Made by a program: the position numbers and the translations under genes
Assembly: GCA_012845835.1 (NCBI GenBank)
Contig: JABAKD010000026.1
Location: forward strand, 15,166,533-15,230,532
Source of the DNA: Undaria pinnatifida
Lineage: Eukaryota > Sar > Phaeophyceae > Laminariales > Alariaceae
Direction of reading: 5' to 3'
Length of the DNA stretch: 64,000 nucleotides
Shown: one piece after another, positions 21,101-33,100 of the stretch
Layout: each line of letters starts with the position of its first letter
Numbering within the stretch: the first letter of the stretch is position 1
The notes under the pieces: model-generated
Databases searched by the model: none
The model's input: the letters and a program-made list of their open reading frames with translations, nothing else
What the model was told of the DNA's origin: nothing

Positions 21101-24100
21101 GAAGCGATACACAATAGCATTACTTTCTTGCCAACAGCGTGAAAGGCATGTTCGTTTGTCAAATGATGGGGCTCTGAGGTATACATATATATACATATAT
21201 ATATATATATGTATTACAAGAAGCATACCCTCCAGCTGTGAGATCAAGATGTCGTCGACATTCGATTCAGCTAGCTGTGTGTGATACTCCGATCGCGCGT
21301 TTCACTGGGTGCGTGTCTTCATTGAGGGTACAGGTCGGCGACTCCCCTTGGAACTACAAGGTAGCTTGTACCAGGATCAACAGGTTGATGTGGATCAGTC
21401 TGTGCGCGGAAAGTATGAAACCCGTTTTTGACGGGGACACAATCTGACAGCTAGCTGCTGTGGAAGGGAATGCATAGTCTATCAAGTTAATCATGTAAGT
21501 CGTGTATTTAGGGAAGGGGGGTCGGAGATATTCACGGCATGGGCGGCGAGGTTTAAAAGAAGAGGCAGCAGGGGGGTCGGGAGGGGGCAGGTGGGGGCAA
21601 GATAATATGTGCGCGGAAACTCTGATTCCTTTAACAGGACCAATCGGACGGTTGCGGAGCGAACACCGTCGTGTCAGTTATCATGTGTATCTAGTATGTC
21701 CTACAACCGGTGAGGAGAGGGCGGAGTGTTCGATTGGGGGAGGGGGGTGAGAGGGGGAATGTTCAACAACGTTGACTAGCACAAATGTATATTTGTTAGG
21801 AGCTTGCTGTTCGCGTGGTGCTTGGCGATGGTGAGGGTGGCAGGGAAGAAGGGGGCGTTGGGGGGGGGGGGCGATGAATTGTAGATTCGGCATGGATGGC
21901 AAAAACAAGTTGAGGTGATATCAACTGGCTGGTAGCGTTTATTGCTGTGGTAAGTTTTTTTTTTGGATGGAGGGGCGGGAGAGAACAAAACTAGGGGGGG
22001 GGGGGGGGGGGGGGGGGGGGGATCCCTTTAGATCGCATGAATGTACACCTGGGAGGAACTATGCCATAAGCGCTAGGTATAGGTGATGGAGCGGGTGTTG
22101 GGAAAAGTGAGGGCTGGGAGAAGGGTGAATTGGAGCTACGGTATAGGTGGTTGGATAGGTAATGAGGTGATATCACCTGCATGGTAGTGTTTATTAGGTG
22201 GGGCGGCGGGGGGGGGGGGGGGGTGCTTTTTGGGTGTGTGTCAAGGGAGGGGTGGTGAGGGGTAACGACCTTTTCGGAATCTCCCGTACAATCCAACAAT
22301 CAGGCCTGGCAATTGATATGTCTTACCTTTGGTATACTTGTGTTTGTTCGGGTGTGTTTCTCTGCTCCACAGTGATTCTAAAGCCTGTCCTGTTAACACG
22401 GACTCGATTATGCAATTTCATGTGAGCACAACCACAACACCACGTATTCACGACAGGTGTAAAGGTGCCTGCTCTAACGTGGAGGTATCACTAGGTCTGC
22501 GCATTTGAAGCGCTTGATATCGCTCTGATGGTTCAAACGTACGAAAATTGGGGAGATAAAGGTGCGTCTGAATTTCGTCATATTTCGTACATGATCTATT
22601 GGTTTGGGTTCTTGTAGCCAAGAACGAACAGCATCGCTTGACCGCAGTGAGTGTCTTTAACGGCTAGACCGGGCTGCCTTCTGCCAATCGTTTAGAGACG
22701 GCAATGTATAACGAAGTCGACGCAGTTTCTCCAGCTGATCAACGCACCCGGCCCCGGTTCCATCGCATACACCCGGCTATGCCCAACAAGGTGATGCAAG
22801 GGGGTTGTGACGCCATTGTTTTGCTGCTTACTGCGCCAGGCTAGACTTGCGTGCGTGTCGTTTGGTACTATGAGTAAATTCGTCATATTATATTTCCCCA
22901 ACAAGGTCTACTAATTGGGAAAAGTTTGGACGCGGGTCGGCATGTCCGTGGGCTTCTGACAACACGGCCATGGCTATCGTTCAGTTTCAGCTGTCTCGAA
23001 CATCGTGTGAAGGACACACTGGACAATCGCCCTAAAATGGAGCTTCTATGGCACCGGGGTTGGCGTTGGTCGGATAAAAATGTTGCCGTCAAGGAGCTCT
23101 CGATACACAAGAAGCTAAGAGCACCGCCTTACCACCGAACGCCATGACTAACGCCATCGATCGGTAAGCCTGTTTTTGTGGGGGCCCGCCACGGTTTCGC
23201 TAAAACGTTCGGCAGAGATGACACCGACGAAGCAGTCTGCAATTCTCTTGTCTTGAGTTGGGTTTACCAATAATATCGCACAGATCGAAGCCACTTACTG
23301 GTTGTAAAACGTTCGAAAACGTACTAGCTAAAGTTTTTAAAAATCTTATCCAAAATGTTGAGCCCGTAATGTCAGCGAGCTGAGAAGACCTTCCGTGGCA
23401 TGAAGCTTCCCTCCGTCTTTCGAGCAAGCCCAACGAGTAACAATACCATTGCCAAACGAGCTGCTCAAGCATTGTGCACGTGATTCCCCCACAGCATGGC
23501 GCAGACCTGCAATGGTTATTGTGATACCGGTAATGCCAAGGACATGCAAGTCCACTATCCAAACCTTAACCATTCGAGGAACAGGAGACCACGAAAACAG
23601 CTTATCGTACACCTGCCTGTTGTAGCCAGGGCCCGCGTGGATTTCACAAGCCGAGGTAGATGAACGACACTGCTTATCAGCAACTTCCAGCGTCGGTGAC
23701 GAAATTCCTTGTCGTAAACAGCGGAGGCGTAAAAATCTTCGATACAGCAACGCAATTTCAAGAATATGTGTATACGTACTTCGTGTCGTGTGTAGACAGT
23801 CCTGCTATTATTGCATACAATAACCATGTATTACACAACGAATATAGGCACACTGCGGCTGTGAGGTCAAATATTTTGTCGAATCAAATATTATGGAAAC
23901 AAAAATACACTCCAGCTGTGAGATCGAAGACTTCGTCGAAACCCATCTTCGCAAGCTGTGTGTGATACTCCGATAGCGCGTATTAATTGGTGGGTTTCCT
24001 CATTACATTTAGGATATAGGTCGGCGACTGCCCTTGGAACTACAATACGTAGCTTGTACCAAGGTGAACGGGGTGATATTAATAAAATTGAGCGCGGCAA

Positions 24101-27100
24101 AATAAAACCCGTCTCTGAACGGGGGCAAATTTGACAGATGTGGAAGGAAAGGCATCCATTTATAAAGTATATCCTGTGAGTAGTAAAATCGGTGACGAGC
24201 GGGCGGAGAGTGTTTCAGGCGTGGACACTGGGGGCGAGGGCGGGGCGAGGTAGTAGAAGGGGGTGGCAACCCAATCTGTGCAGCAGCTATAAACCCTTGA
24301 AAGGGACAAATCTGACGGTCGTCGGAGGAGTGCATCAGCGTATCATGTATATCCTGCAAATCGTATATCCGATGAGGAGAGAGGGGGAAGAGTTCGAAAG
24401 GGGAGAGGGAGGAAAAGGGGGACGTTTGTCTTTACTGTTTCACGTCGCATAAAGCTATGCCAGGATCGAATATATGCAAGCTGTGCGTTTTGCTCCGATG
24501 ACGCGAATTGCAAGGTCTGCCGTTGCGGACGTAGGTCGTCGAGTGCCCTCAGAACCACCAGTACCAGGGGAAACGGGGTGATTTTTTCAATTTTGTGTGC
24601 TCAAACCACGCCTTCCATGTTTTGGGTGGACTAAATCTGACGACTGTACAATTGTCCAGCGTCTTATGCATATATATACTGTGTGGTCGTATAGCGCGTG
24701 AAGGGAGGGCGGGAGAATTGGTCGAGTTTGGGGGTAGAGCAGGTAACGGGGGAATGGTTTTCAAATGTTTGGACGATGAATACAATCGGTGAATACTGCA
24801 CATGGGGTGCTACGCGTAGACGAAGGTAGTGGCGGCGGGGAAGGTTGTGAAGGGGGATACATTGGAAATTTCTGGCGATATAGAAAATGACGAGATATTT
24901 CATGCATTGCTCCAAAAAGGTAAAGATATAGTCTATAGTCTATATTGTAAAAACTAAAATACACTCCAGCTGTGAAATCGAATTTTTCGTCGAAACTCAT
25001 CTTTGCAAGCTGTGTGTGATACTCCGATCGCGCGTATTACGAGTTGTGTGTCCTCATTATAGATATGGGTCGGCGACTCCCCTTACAACTACAGTGTAGC
25101 TATCAGGGTCAACAGGGTGATGTTAGGCAGTCTGTTCGCACAAAAAAAAAACTGTTTCTTAGGGGGACAAAAACTGACAGCTGTGAGAGGAAGTAGATCA
25201 GTTTATCAAGTGAATGCTGTAAGTCGAATAACCGGTGAGGGGAGGGCGGAGTTTCAAAGGGCGAGGGGGCCCGATTTTGATCAACGAGGGCGGGGAGAGG
25301 GAGAGGGTGGGGACAGTTGGGCAGCTCAATTTGTGGGTGGAATTAAAAATCATTCTTCTTGTCGTTGAGGGTGGCAGAAGGTGTTGGCGGGCGGGGGGGA
25401 GGGCTTTAGGTCGCATAAATGTAGGGGTTTCTTATGCGCGTGGTGCTAGGTCGAGACGATGGTGCGGGTAGTGGGGAAGGTGGGGGGCGTCGGGGGCGGG
25501 GGTGGGAGTGAGAATTGCAGCAGGGGCATGGACGGCTCTAAACCGATAATGATGTGATATCCAGGGAGTGAAAGGTGTTATTAAAGTGATGGATTTCTAT
25601 ACTAGGTAGGGCGTTTGAGCAAGAGAGGGCGAGGAGGAAGAGGACGGGGGGGGCAGGTTTCAAGAGGTTTAGGTCACATGTATTACCAAACTACACTCCA
25701 GCTAGGAGATCAAGGATTTATTTGGAACTAATCTTGGCAACAATGTGTGTGGTCCTCCGATCGCGCGTGTTAATGGGCTTGCTATATGCGCGGTGCTGGG
25801 TCTAGGCGATCGTGCGGGGTGTGAGGAACAGGGGATCGGGGAGCGGGGGGGGGCGGGGCGGGATTTCAATATTTGCGCGGAAGCTATAACCGTTGAAACG
25901 GGATGAGTCTGACGGTTGTAGCAGAAAGACATCGCTGTAAATCACCCGCCTGGTAATGTTAGATGTAGATATATATTCAAAAACATGTACTTTCCAGCTT
26001 GTGGGCAATCTGTGGTCACAGGCGTCGTTCTTTCTGCTCCCCTGTCCTTGCCTTCATTGCTTTTGGCACGTAGGGTTCTGCAATCCCATTGCTTGTCGAT
26101 TTTTCATCGAGTGTTGCTAACTCAAGCTTTCGCGCTTTCCGCAAGACAATTTGTGCACAAGAAAAAGTTCCCACGAATTTGTGCGCGTACGCACTCGGGG
26201 GGATTCGAACTCACGCAACTGATCTATGCCAGGCTCGAGGATAACCTGATACGCCGCCGGGGCGACCGTCTGATATATATAGACTATACAATTGCCGACA
26301 AGTGCTCGTGTCTCTGACGTACTTTGACTTCGGCCCGGGGCGTCGGCGGAAATTCATTGTTCCTCTCTGTGGATGACTCCGCGAGTCTCCACACCTTAAC
26401 GCATTTGCTTCGCCCAAAACGAATGCCCACTCACGAAAACCACGCATATTTACTTGTGCCTAGAACGATAGGTGCAGAATGTACTGCTAATATCTACCGC
26501 GCTCCTCACCGTCGTCGTCGACGCATTCAGTCATCAACGAACATACTTCACCGTCGGTGCATTCCAGTCCGAACGAAGAACAACCTGACAGCGGTATTTC
26601 CGAACCTTCGGACTGGAGTTCCGTGCAGGTTTTATCGGAGAACGTGTTCATACCGAACTCCCCGGTAGCGGCGTCGCACACAACGATAGCGCTACTATTG
26701 TCGGAGTTTAACGCGCACTCGTTAAAATTGTCTGAGTATAATATATCCGGGGAAAAGGGCGGATACACGAAAACGGCGAAAGCAGAGGACACGGTTCAGG
26801 GGAGGCAGGAAGAAAGAAGGCGACGAGAGAACAAGATAAAATTAGCAACAGCCAAGGATGAGAGAGAACACGTTGCAGACACAGTGAGGTCGCCGGGCTC
26901 AGCGGGTCAGCAAGAATTAGTATCGCATACCGAGTATCTAGTAACAGCATTTAAGGGGGAAAATTTTTGAAGGCCGTGCACACCATGCGATGCCTACCAT
27001 CGGCAGCACCGTGTGGCATCGAAAAAACAATCACCGAACAAACCGTCGTAATGCCAGCGGCTGCCTGCAGCACGCGATTGTTTCAAAGTGGAATGCCTTC

Positions 27101-30100
27101 AATAATTCAATATACGATGTATATGCTGGAAAAAAAAAATGAAAAAATTGTCTCTTTCGCTTCAGGTTTTACCTCCATACCAGGTATTATTACTTTCCTG
27201 ACACAACTATTATCCACACAATCGCGAGAAAATGAGACAGCGGCGTACGTTTCGATTTGTCGTTGACATCTAACCCCCCCCTTCCAGGGAGCCTACCTCA
27301 CCATGTACAACTACAACTACTCGTAGCTGTTGTCTGCCAGACAACTACAGGTTGAAAAAATTATGCAACTAGTTTTCTGTAGACAACTAACTACTGTCTG
27401 GAAAAGTTATGCAACTAGTTGTCTGTAGACAACTACTGTTTGGAAAAGTTATGCAACTACTTGTCTATAGACAAATACTGATCGAAAAAAATGTGCAACT
27501 AGTTGTCTGTAGACAACTACCGTTTAAAAAATAAATTGCAACTCGTTGTCTGTAGACAACTACTGTTTGAAAAACTTGTGCAACTACTTGTCTGCAGACA
27601 ACCACTGGGTGAAACACCTATGCAACTAGTTGTTCAAGGACAAATACTGAGCGGCCGGGCACAACAAAAAATTGCTGCCTGATTAGCTGCCAGCGGAAAA
27701 AAATGAACGTTCACGTTGTTCAATATGTGCTACTCCTGATCGACGTATGTGCCATACCCGGTCGGGGTATTAAACGAAGGCCATTGATCTTCGTCTTTAC
27801 ATCTTCCACGTTATTGCATGTATTATATAAATTACTACATATCTTTGATCTCACAGCCGAAGTGTATTTGAATATTATTTGTGACCTAAACCTCCTAAAA
27901 AATCCCCCCCCCCCCTCTTGCTCTCCCTTACTCAAACGCCCCACCAAATATCGAAATCCGCCACATTATTAAACACTTCACGCACAGGATATCACCTCAT
28001 TTTCTTTCGAGAGCCATCCATGCCGCTGTGTCCCCCCCTCCCCCCCCGCCTCGAACGCCCCCTTTTTCCCCATCACCCGCACCATCGCCTAAACCTAGCA
28101 CCACACGTATAACAAACCCTTCACCTAAAGCCCTTTCTCCCCCCCCCCGCCCCCCCCCCCCGCCCCCACACCCCCCACCTCCCCCCCAACCCATCCCAAC
28201 CCCACCCCCTCGAACACTCCACCCTCTCTTTACTCACTGATTGTACGACTTACCCCAGGATATACATGATAAACTGATGTATTATTTCCCAAACCGTCAC
28301 ATTTATCCCCTCAAAATAATGTATAGTCTCCAGGCACATATTGAGCTGCCCCCCCCGCCCCCCCCCCCCCCCCCCCGCCCCAACCCCCCGCCCCCCGCCC
28401 TCAATAATTACTGATGCCAAAACCGTCAGATTTATCCCCTCGAAGGATTTATAGCTTACATGCACAAATTGCCCCCTTCCCCCCCCCCCCCCCCCCCTCC
28501 TCCAAACCCGCTCGCTTTTGATCAAAACCAGGCCCCCACGTCCTTCAAAACTCCGCCCCACCCCCTCACCGATTATTCGACTTACAAGATTCACTTGATC
28601 AAAGGTTACATTTCCCTTCACAGCTGTCAGATTTTGTCCCCATCAGAAACGGGTTTATAGTTTCCGCGCACAGACTGACTAAAATCATCCTGTTGACCCT
28701 GATAGCTACACTGTAGTTGTAAGGGGAGTCGCCGACCTATATCCTTAATGAGGACACACAACTCGTAATACGCGCGATCGGAGTATCACACACAGCTTGC
28801 AAAGATGAGTTTCGACGAAATCTTCGATCTCACAGCTGGAGTGTATTTTCATTTTTTATGATAAATTACGCGAATTTGCCGTAACTGCTTGTGCTGCCGA
28901 CAAGCCGGTGCCAAAACCCCCGAAAGTCCGTGTGTTTCGTAACACTTGCATACCCGTACCCCCAACTCCTGGAAGTTCTCCAAGACCACCATACCCTTAC
29001 CCGGAATCCACAAACCCTACAGAACAAAACCTTGCAATTGTCGGCGCAACGTATTACGCGCACGCTATCGATGACTGCTCTGGGACTTTTAAATGAATCT
29101 GCTGTGAAGACAGCACGATGAGGTAACTGCATATGCCCACCCTGTACAACTGCAACTACTCGTAGTTGACTGCCGGTTCTTTTTCGGATAAGGACCTCGG
29201 AGCACACGTTCTGGTGGGTCGAGACTGGGCGACACATATCAACAAGGGCAACTTCGGCGTTGGGATCCACATGCAGTGTCTGGCGTTGATGATTGAGGTG
29301 CACAAAGTTCGGCAACTCTTATGTCTCCGATTGCTTGTGTTCCTGTATGCCTCAGGTCCACCACTTTATAGCTGTCATACCTGCCAAGACCACAACCACC
29401 TTGTCTACGGAGTAGTTCCCTTTGACGCTAGCTGGCATCGAACACATAGCACGCAATCGTATCGCGCTGAGTCACACGGATGGCTGCACACCACACAAAA
29501 TGTTTGTGTAGTCAGCAGTACTCAGGCATATCCTGGAACACAATCGATGTCAAATCTAATCAAAACAAGCTCATTCCGCTAGCTGCACTATGCGAAGCAC
29601 AAGAGTCAGGGAAAAATAACGATTGACGCTCGTCAAGGCCTATGAAAAATATTTATAAAAAAGGAGTTTCAGGTAAAAATACATGTGAACCCCCTCCCCG
29701 CCCACCCACCCCCATTTTCTTTTGCCTCCTCAACAGCGTACAAAAAATATCAACGGCCGTGGGATATCGGTTATTATACGGGCTGGATATGTGGGTTTCC
29801 ACTTTGAAATAGCGAAATTTGAACAACCACCGCCAAATATTTGCGAAAATTTCGACCAGGGTTACCTTTTACATTGTTTTTAAAATGTTTGACCTCGTCA
29901 AATATTTCAGACCAAATCAACTTATACAACATTATACAAACTCCCTAAAACACCGTGTTAGATTGACCTGCAGAAAATACAAACACGTTCGTGTTTGCCA
30001 TTAGCACCCGAAGCGTTGTCCTCGATCGGGGAGCTTAAGACCTCTTTCAAAAAAATCTGATTTGGAGAAATCATTACTGCCACCGGATGAATAATCCCAT

Positions 30101-33100
30101 GGCCTCGGTACACGACGGGAGACGTTCGAAGCATTGGCCTGTTTCAGAAACGGTTTCGGACGGAAAGTGCTACCTCGATCATGGCGCACGTCTTGAGTGC
30201 TCATGCTCATGCTCATGCTCATGCTCATGGTCACGCTAATGACCATGCGAAAATGCTCATGCTAATGCTCACTCGCGCACGCATTTAACAATAAGTCGAG
30301 GAGTTCATCTATTAATAATTATGTTTTCTTGTAGTATTTAAATTTGTAAAAGCAACGCTCTGAAGTGAAGAACACACACAATATATTATAATTGTCATAA
30401 AAACTGATCATTTGTATTTTTTTTCACATTCACCACACTTTCACAGTTATATATTCTGCGCGGTAGATGAAGTAAAAATAATAATGAAATATCATTTTCA
30501 TCAGATCGCACGTCCACCCTCCGGGAAGTACCTAGTAGGCCATGGCGCTACAATAACTGCTAACGGATGGAGACCACCACCAACAGAACCAACATGACCA
30601 ACATAATGTGGCGCATCGAGCAGATGTTTCATCGTTGACCGAGGCAAGCACACCAGAACGTATGCACGCGAAAAAGGGGATCGCCGCCCTTATGTACTGT
30701 CATATTTGTACACGTACCAGGGGCATTATGTTATCTTTTTATGTGACGCTAGCATGTAGGCCACCTCCTGGTATTGATGACAACGAATACCGTCGTAACC
30801 AAAGGCTATGGTGCAGTTACTCTTGCCGAAGGTGTGGCGGTACAGCAGGGACCCCGGCAAAGGTCGGGATACTCATCCTGTGCACGCCGAACGCTGGCTG
30901 TGCAAATAGATGTCCACCCTTTATCGTTTATTACCAGCTGTAGGAACAAATAAATATGCATGCCAGGTAAATGAAGTACACGGTCAACATATACAAGGTA
31001 TCATGGTATATTCGCCAAGCCCTGGTGATCACTTGCAACAGTGGTGGTTTTGTCAATCTTTTCTGTCGTACAGCAGCCGAAAGCAGATGGAATAATATGT
31101 CTCGCGCGGACCATGTGCGCCGTAACGCTGGACGTAAGGGACACGGTGAAGACCCGAACGGTGTGCGCAGAACACGGCGCCGACATGCCGCAACACTGCG
31201 GTTTCGGTGAGACAAACAGGGTGCCAGCACTAAACCCTAACTTATGCCGAGCTATCTTTGTTTCCCTAGAAGGGGCTAATCTCCTGTCATCCGGATCTTA
31301 CCCACGGCGTGTTTGACAAAGACTCCACAGATGGTGGTACAGTGATACCCTGGTAGTGGTCGACCTCTATCTAGCGTGGTATATTTGGTAGGTGAGTGCG
31401 CGGATCCTGGTTTTGTCACGTACGTCTACACGCGCTGTCTCTGCAAAATATATTACGGGAGATTGGTACCGGGGGGCCTCGCACTGGGTAGAAGGTGTTA
31501 CGACGATGCCTTGTATATGTCCGCGCTGGGTACGTTTTAAGCCATAATCTTTCCTAGCTAACTGGGAATTTTAATTGGATCGACGCACGTACAACTACTG
31601 TACCACAAATATACTCCGCTCACCCCACACGCACTAGCACACCAGCACACGTAACCCGTAACACAAATGCAGGCCTACTTGACAGGACGACGCAGTGTTT
31701 TAACACATAGAAACTATTTATAGAAGAGAAAGCGTACGCCAGAGTCGTTCTGCAATAGCCCCCTCCGACGTTTCTTTAGCAAAATCACCGGTTTCAAACC
31801 GGCCCCCGGACGGACACGCTGAAATACGGTGTCCCTCGACACCCCGACGTCATCGATCGACAGGCCCTGGCAACATAGGAAAATATATTGATGGTACCTT
31901 GTTTTCGATTGTGTCCTTTACTGTGTCGAGCAGCCATGAAGCGTTCGTTCTACACAATGGCTGTTTGTTTGTGAGCCTATCGTAGAATCAGTCGACACAG
32001 AACCGGAAACACATGCACTTGTAAACGTTCGTCCATGGGAATCGATGTTTACCTCTTACGTATGTATGGTCTAGCGGTTACATTGGAACGGCACTCTTCA
32101 TAGCGTCGGTCCTGAGTTGCGAATCCCACGAGCGTCAATTTTTTTGTTTATTTGCAAAATCAAAAATAGAGACGGAATCAACGGATGAGAACGTGTAACT
32201 GCGAGATACGTAGGCCTAATTGGATTAGTCCACGAGGGAAGAAGTAACTGTACTGTTCTCACAATAAGAATAAAGGCACGTACCGAAGTGGGGATGTGCA
32301 AGGAGAGCCTGATTATTGACTCTGGTCAACACGTATTATCGGCGTTTCGTTCATCGCGGTATGTTGCGTACCTGGTGACCTCTATTAGACGGCTGCATTG
32401 GGGTAAGACATATCATCCAGAAAGATCGAGAGCACTTGACGTAGTCATGACAGTACTTCAAGAGCACAGGGGACGTAAATGAAGGCCATATTTAATTCGA
32501 AGCGCAACTCCATTTGCAGTAAGTGATACATTTTTATTGTTTGTATTGTTTGGTGAGCGGGGGCAGTCGAGCTAGCACAACATCAGCACCGGAGCAGTTA
32601 CGTCTAAGATTTGCACAACGCACGCATGCACAACGCACACACAAACACCGCACACACAACATATACGCACAAGGTACGCACGGACAGCGCACGCATAAGG
32701 CACACACGCAGAGCACACAATCAGTGCACCCACATACAACACGAACAGTAGGCGCGCGCAAAAAGCATGAACGCAAGATGCCCGCACGTACGCGCAGCAC
32801 ACCCGCACAGGAGTGAACTCACGCACAACGCACGGACGCACAAGGCACGCAAGCAGAAGGAACGCACACGCAAGGAACGCGCATTCACGCACAATGCCCG
32901 CTGGCACGCCCAAGGCTCTAACACCACGCTCTTGACGTCCGGGGCCGGCCCAACCCCGGTTGCACATTTTTGCGCACACTCCACGGCAATATTTTCGGGA
33001 TTTTCCATCGTGCCCAATACGTCTGGAATGGGCGGTCTCGCAGGCGGGGTGCTATACCCCCCATGGCCCTGCCTGAGAACACAAGCAAGGGCCCGTAGGT

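Larger units (their letters stand above)
21230..25970 (+). repeat. cluster of fold-back family F modules (same orientation)
   Basis: The left-end signature CCAGCTGTGAGATC...CTCCGATCGCGCGT begins near 21232, 23910, 24960 and 25690. Internal blocks recur: GGTCGGCGACTCCCCTT, GGAAACTATAAAACCCG and ACCGGTGAGGGGAGGGCGG. Poly-G runs separate the modules, including 28 consecutive G at 21994-22021. No coding capacity. The rest of the cluster is degraded and interrupted by unique sequence. Confidence 0.7.

Noticed and set aside
27286..27660. CRISPR-like array
   Set aside because: The 42-bp units have no variable spacers of fixed length and the context is eukaryotic; it is a minisatellite with hairpins.
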